Positions 45,600 to 58,021 of a DNA stretch of 64,000 nucleotides are shown piece after piece. The notes beneath the pieces are model-generated. The model was not told where the DNA came from. It did not search any database and was given only the letters and a program-made list of their open reading frames with translations. The first letter of the stretch is position 1. The number at the start of each line of letters is the position of its first letter. The position numbers and the translations under genes are program-made. Source of the stretch: Zygnema cylindricum (taxonomy: Eukaryota; Streptophyta; Zygnematophyceae; Zygnematales; Zygnemataceae); contig JBBHKE010000943.1 in NCBI GenBank assembly GCA_037447655.1, forward strand, positions 201,550-265,549, read 5' to 3'.

Positions 45600-46480
45600 T
45601 ATCCATCTAATGCATTTCCATGTCTTCTGCTGCGGCCAAACTTAGCAAAATTCTGACAAATGGAAACCTCACCACCAATTCAAAGTTTTCCTCATAAGCT
45701 ATTCCCTCATTTTGTGTGTACCCCTTTGCTACTAGCCGAGCCTTAAATCTCTAAATATAGTTATCACGATTTAATTTTAACATACAAAATCCATTCATAC
45801 TTTATAGGTTTTCTATGCGGAGAATAATCTACCAACTCCTAAGTCTTAGCCTCCATAAATTAATTCATTTCATCATTTATTGCACTTGCTCATCTCTCAT
45901 ACTCTTTACTGTAAAAAGCCTTTTGATAGGTTTGAGGCTTATCTGGATGTGACATCCTTATGAGTTTATTCTTTACTTGTCTTACTTGCAGTCTTTTACT
46001 TATTCTTCTTTATCCGTCAAATTTGGAAGCAAGTATGGATGGTATTCTCGGGTTCCTTACAAGAGGATTTTCTCCTTCCTCTTCATTCTCCTCGGTGTCA
46101 CTCTCACCAAGTATGTCTCCCCTGACTCTCGGATCTAGTGTAGTTCCACTTCCAATTGTCCCTCATTTCCTTTTTTTTTTTTGTGATCCTTGAACTGTTT
46201 GAGATATTGGAAATCTATGATTCTATTTCCAAAGAGTCATTCGGAACTTTCTTGGTTTTCACTACCTTGTAAAAATTGAAACGATCCACTGAAATTCTTT
46301 GGGCTCCATTGCCACACATAATTCCCATATCCAAAGAAGCTAATCTAGATAGTGCCGACTCCAAGTTTATATAAACCCAAATGATTGACCCCTTGACAAT
46401 TAGAACCCCATTAAAGCTTCACCCTTGTGAAATAAGACTTACTTTGTGTGTGCTCAGTTCCACCACAAAACGCAAAGTTA
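45600..46480 (-). pseudogene. Copia G fragment (RT start and linker)
   Basis: Minus-strand reading gives EYERWASAINDEMN, ELVDYSPHRKPI, SSKGVHTK and VVRFPF with ILLSLAAAEDMEMH, the beginning of a copia RT, with several stops. It ends exactly where the plus-arm LTR ends (45599), suggesting that the plus-arm element inserted into it. The linker part extends to about 46480 and is badly decayed. Confidence 0.65.
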
Positions 46481-46529
46481 GAATATGATTTTTGGACACA
46501 TTCACCCATTTTGACTTTCCCTTAGAAAT

Positions 46530-47010
46530 GCAGCCACCCTGGTAGGCAAAATCTCTGACCGACTACACCCCTGCGTAGCTTATACTCCCTTGAGTCCGCA
46601 AAAAAAAGAATCACTGAAAATGGTCAACTGAATTGATACTAATGGTTATCCAAAGTTTGCCTTTTATACAAGGTGCTCTCTATGAGAGGCAACTACATAC
46701 AAGAAATATTCTAAGTCCTAAAAACCCTCTCTAAGCCCCCTAGTACTAAGGAACGAACCAATAACAAGACTGTAAAGTACATAAAGGTACAAGTGTCGGT
46801 GTACGTTTTGTACGACCATCGTAAGACATGGCCAAAATGTCGACACACGTCATATCCAAATTTATTCCTATTATCCCCGGCGATGCCGCAAGCCAATGTT
46901 GTCCTGCCTCGAGTCAATAGACGTGGCGATGACCCCAAACTGCCAAAAACCTATTTCGCGATCTTGACATTTATCGCGGCCGTCCGATCTAAACCGGCAT
47001 TCTGCAATTA
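46530..47010 (-). mobile_element. LTR fragment related to family B
   Basis: It shares the R/U3 phrases seen in LTR B: a TTTTATACAAGG TATA-like site, GTACATAAAGGTACA, ATGGCCAAAATGTCGACAC and CGATCTTGAC. It is truncated at 47010, where LTR C begins. Confidence 0.6.
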
Positions 47011-47993
47011 TGTGTTCTCCAATGGACTACAAAATTCAGGAAGCCTCTAGATAATTATTAACTTACCCACTTTCAATGGCAACCAATGCTACCTAAGTAG
47101 ACAAATAGACAATTTGACTGCACTCCTCTGCAGCTTGGACTCCCTTGCGTCCGTAGGAAAAAGAATTTCTGAAAACGCCCAACCAGGTGATGAGTTATAA
47201 GCCAGTAAAAATGCTAATTTTTACAAACTCTCAAAGGGAAAGGTGACTACCTACCAAAATTTCCTAAGTCGTGATTCTCTCTAATAACTTCTATCTACTA
47301 AAGTACGGACCAATCACATTACTCTACGGTACCAAAAAGTACTATTGCCAGTGTACCTTTTGTACGGCCTATGTACAACAAGGCTATTAAGCGAACGCGT
47401 GTCCGTTTTTCACTTGTCCGTACGTTCCTCGGAATTCCCACGACCGAATGTCATCTCTCCACGTGGCTCCAGGTCATGCCACGTCACAAAACGCCAAAGT
47501 GACCTTGCCGGGATCTCGGTGAATACGTATGCCGTTAGATAAGAACCGATATTAAATATCGTTCGTCGAAACAAATGTCAGATTTATTTGTTTCGCGGGA
47601 GATCCAGTCAGCACTGAATTTAACCTGTTCTATGATGTTACATTTACATTTCAGTTAATCGGTTTAGGGGACGTAACATATTTTAAATATCATTCACACC
47701 CTATATACTCTAGCGAACATCTACGACAAATTGGTTAGAGCGGATGGCTACGCCATGCTCTACTGGTCGGGAGTTCGAGTCCTGTTGGACTCAACCTTTT
47801 TGTAGAGAATGACTTAAAGTCACTCTCTAACCGTGTCTATGGAGTTGAGGCAGCCATGGCTCCATCACTCTCTCTCTGCTTCAGTGACTATAACAAGTAT
47901 GGGGGTGAGAGAGAAGAGATGAAGACAAGCTGCCTGCATGTTCCGCTAATATATTAAGACCTAGAAAATACCCAAAAACTATTTATTTCAACA
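47011..47993 (-). mobile_element. 3' LTR of copia C (983 bp)
   Basis: On the minus strand it starts TGTTGAAATAAATAG right after the purine tract AAGGGGAG and ends GGAGAACACA at 47011. It matches 52350-53024. It holds the conserved stem-loop (47826-47925), a tRNA-like segment (47718-47800) and a GTAC dyad (about 47335). Confidence 0.88.
47718..47800 (+). other. tRNA-like segment in LTR C
   Basis: GGTTAGAGCGG (D-arm/A-box-like) is followed 35 bases later by the B-box GTTCGAGTCC, as in a tRNA gene. The anticodon arm is degenerate and the acceptor stem does not pair. It is antisense to the LTR. Confidence 0.6.
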
Positions 47994-50900
47994 CTCCCCT
48001 TATTTCCTAGTCTAATTTTAATTTTTCTTTCAACCCGCATTTTTCGCGAACATATTTTAATTTAGGAGAGGGCACATGTTTGGTCATCATGTCAGCCACC
48101 ATTTCTTCATCAGGTTTATACACAATATTTAAAATTATATTTTCAACTTTTTCTCTCAAGAAGCTTAATCTTATGTCGATATATTTTGCTTTGAAATAGT
48201 GTTTTGGATTGGTTGCAATTGCAATTGCAGCTTAATTATCGTAAAAGACTTCATGCACTCCCTCCTTCATATATCCCAGTTCTTGCAACAATGACTTCAC
48301 CCACATTAGTTCTTTTACAGTAGAACAAGACGCCATATACTCAACCTCTATAGTAGACTTAGCAACCACCTTTTGTTGCTTACTGCTCCAACAGCAAACA
48401 CCTTCCCCCACATACAAAATATATCCAGAAGTGCATCTTCTCATAGGTGCATCTCCATAACTGGCATCATTCCAACAGGTGATATCAGTGTGCTCCCCTC
48501 CTAAATGCAACCATAATTCTCTAGTTCCAACCAAATATCTCATGACTCTCTTGGTTGCCTCCCAATCTCTCTTTCTAGGATCGTTAAGACTCCTACTTAG
48601 GACTCCTACTGTTGCCGCTATGTCCGGCCTTGTACAGTTCATAAAGTAGATTAAACTTCCTACAACCTATTTGTAAGGAATAGACTTAATATACTCTCTC
48701 TCCTCTTGACTCATCTGATCATCTAAAATTATCACTCCTCGTTCTACACTCGCATCATTTACTTTATTCAAGTCCATGGGAGTGGTACAACTGTTAGCTT
48801 TCTCCATTTGAAATTTCTCAAGCATATTTCCTATTGCTTCTTTCTGAGTGAGTCTTATGATCCTCTTCCCCCTGTCTCTTTCCACTTGAATTCCCAAAAT
48901 ATATCTTGCCTCCCCTAAACCTTTCATGTCAAATCTACTTTGAAGATCATTTTTCAACTTATTGATCTTTTCCAAAGACTTACTTAACACTAGTAGATCA
49001 TCCACATAAATTGCAATAAAGATCACACCATTCTCATCTTCAAACATATAGATAGAATGGTCAAAACCGATCATGATATATCCTACAATTGTAAGAAACT
49101 CATCTAGTTTCTTATTCCACTGTCGGCGAGCCTCTTTAAGTCCATATAATGACTTTATGAGCCTACAAACTTTGCTTTCTTCCCCATTCTCGACAAACCC
49201 TTCCGGTTGCCGCATGAAGATTTCTTCCTCTAACTCACCATTGAGGAAGGCGGTTATAATGTCCATCTGATGAATTTCCATGTCTTCCGCTGCTGCCAGA
49301 CTAAGGAGAATCCTTAGTGATGGGAACCGAACAACTAGAGCAAATGTCTCCTCATAGTCAATTCCCTCCTTTAGGGTGAACCCCTTTGCTACCAAACGAG
49401 CCTTATATCTTTAAATGGTATTATCTGGGTTCAGTTTTAGTTTAAATACCCATTTATCGCCAATAAGTTTTCTTTTTGGAGGACAATCTGCTAGCTCCCA
49501 AGTATTTGCTTCCATGATGGAGGCCATCTCATTATTTATGGCTCTATTCCATATGTCTTTTTATGGGCTGTTTAGAGCCTCTAGGTATAACTGAGGCTCA
49601 TCAGGATGAGATAGCTTAGTTACCTTACGAGCAGCTTGTTTCTCCTGTATCCTTTTGCTGCTCCTTCCTCTTTCAAACTCTGAGGCTGGAATAGAGGGAA
49701 GTCTTGGGTTTCTCCTTATTGTCTCATCGTCTCCCCTATCAATGGAAGTCGAGTCTGATCCTCCACTTCAATCTCCTTGAAGTCTATAGGAATATGTGAC
49801 GTGTCCGGTAACTCTCTTGTTTCTTAGATCTCCCCTGAATCTGCAATCACTGTCTCACTCATGTCTTTTTCAGGAAAAACAAAGTTCTCCTCATTTTCAT
49901 ACTCAAACCTGATTCTTATCTTTTTGGTATATTTGAAGGGGTCAATTGACTTTCCTTCATCCATAACAACTAGGTGTTTCACCAGAATGATGTCTTGCTT
50001 TGCTAAGTCATAGACTCTATATCCTTTGGCATCCTCATCATATCTTACGAAATATTTGGGTTTTCCCTTAGCATCAAGTTTCTAGTTTTTCTTATCCGTA
50101 TCTAGACTATAAACTTGGCTACCAAATACTTTAAGGTGAGAGATATCTGGTTTTTTTCCAACCCATCTCTCATAAGGAGTCATACCTTTGACAGCTGAGG
50201 TGAGGACTCTATTCTTAACATAGTTGGCACAGTTCATGGCTTCTAGCCAAAAATCTCTTTCATATTTTCTTGTCAATCAACATAGTGCTTACACTATCTC
50301 TTAGTGTTCGGTTTAACCTCTCAGCTACTCCATTTTGCTCTAGATTATGTGGTACAATTTTCTGGTGCTGAAATCTCTCATCTCTCAAGTATTCCTCAAA
50401 TTGGTTAGAGGTATATTCTCCCTCGTTATCACTCTTTATTATTTTAATGGGGGTTCCATGCAACTTCTCACCCCAAGCTTTATATTATTTGAAGTAAGTT
50501 TGTGTTTCAACCTTGGTTTTTAACAAGTAGACTCTAGAATATCTAGACAAGTCATCAGTAATTGTCAACATATACCTCTTCCCTCGAACAAAGGCTACCC
50601 TTGCTGGTCCCCAGATATCTGTGTGGATTAAATCAAGTACGTTCTCTCCTCTATATGTGGCGGCTTTAGGAAAAGGAAGTCTGTGAGCCTTTCCTTGGGC
50701 ACAACCACTACAATCATCCACCTTTTCATTGTCACTGAACTGCATGCCTTCCACTACACCAAGCTTCTTCATTTTCCTTAACCTATCAAAATGCACATGC
50801 CCCAACCGCATGCCAAATCATCATCTTTAGGTTACCAACATAATAAACATTCTTCTTTTCATTACTCAGGTTGAGCCTAAACATTCATTGGCTACCCTTA

Positions 50901-52349
50901 TCTGCAATGAAGTAAACCTTATCCCCATACTTAGCTCTAAAGAATCCCTTTCTTGTGAAGGTATCAAACTCTTTGTCATCAAACACAGATGAATAGACAA
51001 GATTTTTATTCAGTTGAGGAATATAGAGCACATCTGAGAAAGTGAGTATAAAAGTCTTACCCTCCACTTAGACTTTCAGATCTAATGATCCCACTAGATC
51101 TGTAGTAACCACTCTCCCATCGCCATACTCTATTTCTAAACTAGGGATTTTCCATAGCTTAGTGAAGAGGTTTTTGTCACGACACATATGCATGGATGCA
51201 CCTGAATCGATGATCCATCCTTTCTCTGGAGCTTCCCGAATTGCTCCAAGGGCACACTTCTGTCACCGAGGGATCTCCTTCTCCTTCAGACTCTCGTTAA
51301 GAAGAAGCTCCCCATCCTCCTCAGAGGACTCGTCCTCGGTGTCTCCTGTAACCTTTTTGACCAAAAGTGCCTTTTTTTTCCCTCCGGAGGTACCCTTTCC
51401 ATGATTCTCTTGGATCCTCAGCTCTGACAACTTGACAAAATCTGCGATGTATTGTCCCGATTTTTTGCAAAAATGACATAGGCCCTTTGGGGGCCTTCGT
51501 CCTCCTAGCTGAACTCTTTCTTCTTTGTATGACTTTTTCGGATCTGGTCTCCACCTGTCCCCTCCGACGGCTAGAGCTTGAACGCTCTTTCCTCCTCTCC
51601 TGGTTTCAATCGTGTTCTCCTGCAAAAGTATCATGTGGACCATTGTATTCCACGTCTATGAACTATCAGTTATTCTTTGTACCTTGTACACTATATTCTC
51701 ATACTCGTCGGGTAACTTCATGATGAAAGGGTTAACCTTCATCTTCATTGTACCTGTCCATACGGCACTCTCCATCTCCATTTACAAACAAGAAATATCA
51801 TTACAGTTGTTTAACATCTTTCCTCTTTTATAAGTATAATTTCCCAACTTTTGCTTTGCCAACTGGAGCTCCAAAATTGTACCAGCTCTATAGATCTCTA
51901 TCAAACTCAACCACAACTCCTCGGCCTTGTAAACGTGAAGGTGGGGAGTTGCCAAAGCTTGTGTGAGGTGTCTCATAATGAAGTTCTTGGCAGCCATGTT
52001 GGTGTCTTCCCACATTTGAGTATCAGTCTCCACGGTCTTCACGATAGCTGCTCCGGGTGTCGTGGGAATAGGACCAATAGGAGTAAGAGGTGTCTTCTTT
52101 TCTTTCCTCTTTTCGGACACACTACAGTCCCCATCATCTGCCTCCTCTTCTGCAACAGATGTTGCTACAGAAAAACCTTATTCCACCAAATCCTGGAAGT
52201 GTTCCCTGAGGTGGACATTTCACTTGTCCACAAACAGCACCCCACTATCGTTTTTCAGACAAAGCCCTTGTCAACATGGCTTCCCAATAGATAAACCCCG
52301 ATCCATTGAAGATTGGCACCCTAGAGGGTGGGACCATAACCTGCAATGG
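47994..52349 (-). mobile_element. Copia C internal region, nearly full length
   Basis: In element order: gag (about 52120-51263, AEELWLSLIEIYRAG, LQLAKQKLGNY, degenerate zinc knuckle CHFCKKSGQY), protease (IIDSGASMHMC at about 51200), GAG-pre-integrase (50811-50485, CSGCAQGKAHRLPFPK), integrase (DIWGPA, SDNEGEY, NLEQNGVAER), linker, RT (49395-48667, YEETFALVVRFPS, YVDDLLVLSKS) and RNase H (48642-48232, CWNDASYGDAPMRRC). Domain order integrase-before-RT defines Ty1/copia. Stops and shifts divide it into at least seven open pieces, so it is not autonomous, though the protease DSGAS and RT YVDD motifs are intact. Confidence 0.9.
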
Positions 52350-53024
52350 TGTGTCCTCCATTAGACTACAGAATATAGGAAGCCTCTAGATAGTTATTAA
52401 CTAACCCTCTTTCAATGGCAACCACTGCTACCCAAGCAGACATGTAGACAATCTCACTGCAGCCCTGTGGAGCCTTCACTCCCTTGAGTCAGGAGGAAAA
52501 GGAATCTATGAAAACACCCAACCAGGCGATGAGTTATGAGGCAGTAAAAATGCCAATTTTTACAAACTCTCGAAGGGAGAGGTGACTACCTACCAAAATT
52601 TTCTAAGTCCTGATTCTCTCTAATAACACTTATCTACTGAAGTACGCACCAATCAGATTACTGTACCGTACCAAAAAGTACTACTGCCAGTGTACCTTCT
52701 GTACGGCCTATGTACAACAAGGGAATTAAGCAGACCCGTGTCAGATTTTCACTTGTCCGTACGTTCCTCAGAATTCCCACCATCAAATGTCATCTCTCCA
52801 CGTGGCTCCCAGTCATGCCACGTCACAAAACGCCAAAGTGACCTTCTCGGAATCTCGGTATAGACGTAGGCCATTAGATAAGAACCGACATTAAATATCG
52901 TCAGTCGAAACTAATGTCAAATTTATTTGTTTCGTGCGCGATCCAGTCCGCACTGAATTTAACCTGTTCTATGATGTTACATTTACATTTTCGTAAATCG
53001 GTTTAGGGGACGTAACATACTTGT
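52350..53024 (-). mobile_element. 5' LTR of copia C, truncated
   Basis: It matches 47011-47690 and stops at GGGACGTAACATA, losing about 300 bp that include the tRNA-like segment and stem-loop. Directly after it, at about 53030, a family-B LTR begins. Confidence 0.85.
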
Positions 53025-53031
53025 GTAGAGA

Positions 53032-53808
53032 TCGATGGTTATTTAATTATTTTCTAGGTATAAATTGGAATATAGAAAGAAGCCGTGGAAGTATGCCTCT
53101 AACTTCTCTCTCAAACTCCCACACTTGTTGCAGTCACTGAGAAGTTGAAGAGGAAGATAGAGCCATGGCTACCTAGGCTATCCAGAGGTTTACGGGAAAT
53201 AGATTAGTTGATTTACAAATAGGTAGGTTTATTTACTAAAAGGTGTATGTGGTAACAGGATTTGATCCTGGTACGTGCCGCCTGTCAGAACGGCGGTAGC
53301 TGGTAGCCTTAGCCGTTTTGTCTAGAAGTTACGATACATACTATTGGATTTGATATTTATTTAAATGTTACCACGTAGGAAAATTCATTTAACGGCGGAT
53401 GTTTACGGTTACATAGATCATGTTATGTAAACGTACGGATTTCGATATGGACAAGAAACAAGTACCGCACATTTTGTTTCTTTTACAAAACAAATAGTGC
53501 ACAAGCTTTTATGACGGCTACGATTGAAATTTGCAATCAATCGGACGGCCAAAAAGAAAGTCAAGATCGCGAAAGAGATTCTCGACGATTTGTGGTCATC
53601 GCCACATCGGATGACACGTGGCATGATTACGTTGGATCGCGGCATCTCCGGGAATCACGGGACCGAATCAGGATATGACATGTGTCGACATTTAGGCCAT
53701 GTCGTACAAATTCAGTACATAAAGTACACCCACAGGTGGACTTTTATGTACGGCAGTGTAATATGATTGGTTCCGTACACCAGTAGATAGAGTTTGTGAG
53801 AGAGATAG
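53032..53808 (+). mobile_element. Family-B LTR, 3'-truncated
   Basis: It starts TGTGTAGAGATCGATGG and follows LTR B (reverse of 38567-39631): stem-loop at 53090-53180, tRNA-like segment (53255-53325, minus), GTAC dyad at about 53722. It ends after GAGAGAGATAGGACT, with no internal region. Confidence 0.75.
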
Positions 53809-53838
53809 GACTGATACCCAATTTTCTTATCACGTAGT

Positions 53839-54771
53839 TGTTGAAATGTATTCCCTAGTTGCCTGTCCTAGCCGCCATTATAAGTCTATATACTTGTTGC
53901 ATTCACTGAGACTTAGGCAACCATGGTTGATAGCAAGCACATGAGGAGACAAACAGACTGACAAACCTATGACAAAAAGATATGTGATTAGACCAGGATT
54001 TGATTCTATGACTCAAGATTTGATCATAGTCCTACACATTGATCGTCGGTCAAAGTATCTACCTGCCTTATCCGCCAAGTCGTAGAAGAATCGTTCCACA
54101 CATAGGGCGTGATAGTTGTTTAAACATTATCGTGGCGGTTAATTCATTTAACAGAACGAACGGACGAAGTTGTATATATAAATTGATGAAATACACAAAC
54201 ATGAATCTGACCCTTTAAAATAAACGCGATTGGACGTTTGGCATTCCAGCCGCGAACACGGAATGAACTGTTGGCGACTTTCGACGGTAATATCACGCAA
54301 TGCCACCTAGCAGTATATCATTGGCCAATAGAGAAGACAAGAGGAGGAACCATGGCTCCCTACCCAAGAAGCGTCAACCATGTCATATCGTACAATGGCC
54401 GTACAAGAAGTACATTGAATACTGTACCTTCTTCTACTCTACAGTCCTCTCATTGGTCCAAGGTTTAGTAGTAGGTAGCTGTGAGTAGCGGTTTAGGAAC
54501 TTAGTATTTTTAAGGCACCTCTCTCTAGGTGACCTTTTGTATAAATAGGCTACCCTTGGCCACTTATAATTCATTGCTCAGAGGAGCAAACTCAAAAATA
54601 ATTTTTGCGTATGACTTAGGGGAGTCGGGTCCTCAAAGGAGTGAGGTTGGTCAGAACTCTTGTCTGACTGGGTGACATTAATTTGGGGTGAAAGTCAAAA
54701 GGGCAAATTTCATCCTAGAGGCTTCATATAAGCTGAATATTCTGTGGGCCAATGGAGGTCAAAGAATTACA
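53839..54771 (+). mobile_element. LTR E, solo (933 bp)
   Basis: TGTTGAAATG to AAAGAATTACA. It contains a bulged stem-loop (GTTGCCT and TAAGTCT pairing with AGACTTAGGCAAC, 53859-53925), a tRNA-like segment on the minus strand (53990-54085, GGCGGATAAGGC), and TATAAATA at 54541. It sits within the integrase region of minus-strand copia F, so it marks a later insertion that lost its body by LTR recombination. Confidence 0.75.
54541..54548 (+). promoter_or_regulatory. TATA box of LTR E
   Basis: TATAAATA lies about 230 bp before the LTR end and downstream of a GTAC dyad (AAGAAGTACATT, about 54405). Family-B LTRs have a weaker TATACAAAAG at the same position. Confidence 0.55.
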
Positions 54772-55013
54772 GTAGCATGCATCTAGCACTGTCTCCAATT
54801 GTCCTATTTATTCTCTCAGTTACTCCATTGTGCTTTGGACTATAACTTACACTTCAAAAGGGCAAATTTCATCCTAGAGGCTTCATATAAGCTGAATATT
54901 CCGTGGGCCAATGGAGGTCAAAGAATTACAGTAGCATGTATCTAGCACTGTCTCCGATTGTCCTATTTATTCTCTCAGTTACTCCATTGTGCTTTGGACT
55001 ATAACTTACACTT
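54696..55013. repeat. 159-bp tandem duplication across LTR/integrase junction
   Basis: The unit 54696-54854 recurs at 54855-55013 with only a few substitutions (for example TTCTGTGGG and TTCCGTGGG). Each copy contains the last 76 bp of LTR E plus the adjacent integrase sequence (PKHNGVTERINRT on the minus strand). The duplication therefore happened after LTR E inserted. Confidence 0.9.
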
Positions 55014-57057
55014 AACTGGTGTTCAATACATTCTTCCTTAAGAAACTCCTCAAACTTCTTTGAAGTATATTCCCCGCATTATCAGTCCCTTTTCTCTTAA
55101 TAGGTGTCTCATGGAGCTTCTCACTCCATGCTTTATATTATTTAAAAACAAAAATTCTTTTTACTTAGTCCTTATAATGTAGACTCGAGAATACCGGGAT
55201 CAATCATCCGTAATAGTTAGCATAAACCTTTGACCTTAGCAGATAAGACTCTATCTGGTCCCGAAACATCAGTGTGTACAAAATCTAGCACCTTTTCTTC
55301 TCTGAAACTAACAATTTTTGGAAATGGAAACCTGTGTATCTTCCCTTGTGCACATCCACAACAATCATCCATTTCCATTTAACCCCTAAGCTTAATTCCT
55401 TCTACAGTTCCCTTAAAACTCATTTCCCGAAGCTTGTCTGCATGAATATGCCTCAATCTCTTATGCCACAATAATACATCTTTGACACAGGTATACAAAA
55501 CTCTTTGTTTGCCATTACTCAAAAAAATACGAAAAATTCCTTGCCTTTCCTTTTCAGCTATGAAGTAAATCATTTCTGAAAGTAACTGTTTTAATTTATT
55601 TTCTAGTATTAATGTCAAAATCGTTCATCCAACACAGAAGTTGAGATCAGATTTTTGTTGAAATTTGGGATATACAATACTTCCGATAAGGTTAAAATTG
55701 ATGCTTTCCCATCCAATAACACTGTGAGATCAACTAGCCCAACTAGGCTAGTTTTTACTATCCTCCCATCCCCTAGCTCAATCTCAACTGAATGAATTTT
55801 CTTGAGTTTTGCAAACAACCTTTTACTTCGGCACATGTGCATTGACGCTGCAGAGTTGATGATCCATCATTCCTCCGGTTTCTCTCGGACTTCTCCAAAG
55901 GCGCATCTATGCTTTTTTGGAATCCCAACCTGTTTTCCATGCGACTTTTCATTCAAAAGAAGTTCCTTCGTCTCCTCGTTCTTCTCGAATAACTTCTCAT
56001 CCACATCTCCATAAACCAGTGTGAGGAGAGCCTTCTTCTTCCCCCCTTGTCTCACATTAGCTTGCCCATCCGTGATCCTTACATCTGATAATCGGTTGCA
56101 ATATGCCATTTAGTGCCCCGGTTTCCTACAAAAGTGGCATACTCCTATCGCAGGTCCCCTCCCCTTTCCATCGAAACCCACTCCCTCTCTTCTTTTTCCA
56201 CCAAAATTTTGTAATCATTTCCGGAGCGGCGACCACCACGCATCCTCTAATCAGTTCTGACTATCAATGCTTGTACACTAAGTTTATATTTCTTTAGCTC
56301 TAAATTATTCTCTCCTCACAAAAATCATCCCCACTGTTTTATCCCACTTCCAAGTGGCATATCCTAGTTCTTCTAACCACTTAAGAATGTTTTTATAATC
56401 CATGGAAAGCTTCATGATTAATGCATTAACTCTTTTCTTTTTAGTTTGAGGACTACCTGCACTTATTAATTCGACAAACAACATTGCCAAATCATTAGAG
56501 TATTCTCTCATACTTCCCCTTTAAACCGATAAGCAGTGATTATTTAATCAATCACTTGTTGCTCCTAGATTGAGCCACTCTTGTAAGTGCTCTCCAAAGT
56601 ACTCTAAATGTCGGCTACAAGTCCTCCTCAGGTTTGGAAGAGCGGCTGCATTGATCATACTTCAAAGAATGGCGTGCTTGGCCACCTCATTTTTGTATCT
56701 CCACAAATGAGGATCACTTGCCTTAGTTTTAATCTCCACAGAAGCTCCAGATGCTTCAGTCATCACCGGAGCCACTTTTTCCGACCTTTTTCCTTTGGTA
56801 GCTTCCTCCAACTCCGAAGTGGTTGTCCCCACTTCCTCCTACACTGGATCCAATATTCTCACTGAGGATCGTGGTGCTCCAAATTACCGAACTTCACTAA
56901 AACCTCGTGGCGGCCGAGGAGGACATGGAATATCCTTAGACACTACACCCCGAAATTGTTTCTCAAAAAATGCCCCTTCTATCATTTCTCTCCAGTAAAT
57001 ACATCGTGTAGCGTCAAACATGGGTACCCAAGAGAGTGGTCCCATAACGTGAAATTA
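55014..57057 (-). mobile_element. Copia F internal region (integrase to gag), protease motif mutated
   Basis: From high to low: gag (about 56900-55870, with MLFVELISAG and LSMDYKNILKWLEELG), protease (WIINSAASMHMC at about 55860-55830, where active copies have DSGAS), GAG-pre-integrase (55618-55379, VLLWHKRLRHIHADKLREM), and decayed integrase (GPDRVLSAKVKGL region, HNGVTERINRT in the tandem repeat). RT and RNase H are absent below 54696; the element is broken by LTR E and its flanking duplication. Confidence 0.8.
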
Positions 57058-58021
57058 TGTGGACTCGCTAGTCACACAGGATAAACTTCTCAAACAAAGC
57101 ATCTAGGATAACCTTGACCCACTAAAGTTTATCAAGGAACATCTACCACCTATATCTACCACCCAGGCAGGCAAAAACTTCCACCGACCTCACCTGTGTT
57201 AGGAGAGACTCCTCTAAGTCGAACGCACAAAAGATCTCCAAATTTGCTCCCTTGAAAAGTTAGGAATGGTTGTTCTAAGGCAGCCGATTTATGCAGATGG
57301 CCTTTGAGAGAGAGGGCTTCTCAAAATATCCTTTAAAAATCCAAGTCTAAACTATCTACTCCCAAAGTCTGTTCACTAAACCCTTAGCCAATGAGAGGAA
57401 TGTAAAGTACCGGGAGCTATGTACAAAATTTACTAGCCTCTACACAAATCATACGGCAACTGTACGACACTATTAAAGATGGTGTACCTTCCATATCCGA
57501 CGCCATGGATTTGTCCTGTTATCCTCCGCCAACCTCTGGTAACTTGCCACGTGTCAATCTATGGCCCTTTTGGCGTAAGCCGTCAAAAGAGCCATTCCGG
57601 GTTGTCGATGCTCACGCAAACCGTCCGCTCCCATATTTTCCTGAAATGTCGTTCATTCGATTTAGTTGGCGCGGGGGATGTTATTTTCGGCCGTCGTACT
57701 CCAATGATCCTATTTTCACCAATTTGTCAAGCGTCGTTAAATGAATTATAGCCTTGTGAACTTTTTATTTAATTATCGAACCCTACATCTCTAACGATTC
57801 TTCTACGACTTAGCGGATAAGGCGGATGACTATACTGGACTCCGTAGGAACTAGGATCAAATCTAGGTCGTGTCACCTTTTTTGTTGTGGTCCATGCTAT
57901 CTTTCTCTTCCTTAGCTTTGGCTGTCATGGACAGCTATGGCTTCCCTTCTCTTGCGGCCTTTATTCTGCCTCTGCCTTGATAACTACAACTAGGAATGGA
58001 ATTACCTTTTTCTTATTAACA
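57058..58021 (-). mobile_element. 5' LTR of copia F (964 bp)
   Basis: On the minus strand it runs from TGTTAATAAG (58021) to CGAGTCCACA (57058). It holds a tRNA-like segment (57795-57885, + strand, GCGGATAAGGCGGATGAC and GATCAAATCT) and the inverted motif TTTTGGCGTAAGCCGTCAAAA (about 57570). A related fragment lies inside the MITE at 36045-36665. Confidence 0.75.
57795..57885 (+). other. tRNA-Arg-like segment in LTR F
   Basis: TTAGCGGATAAGGCGGATGAC resembles the D-arm and anticodon arm of tRNA-Arg, and GGATCAAATCTAGG resembles the T arm with its B box. Stem pairing is incomplete, so it is tRNA-derived rather than a gene. Antisense to the LTR. Confidence 0.55.
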
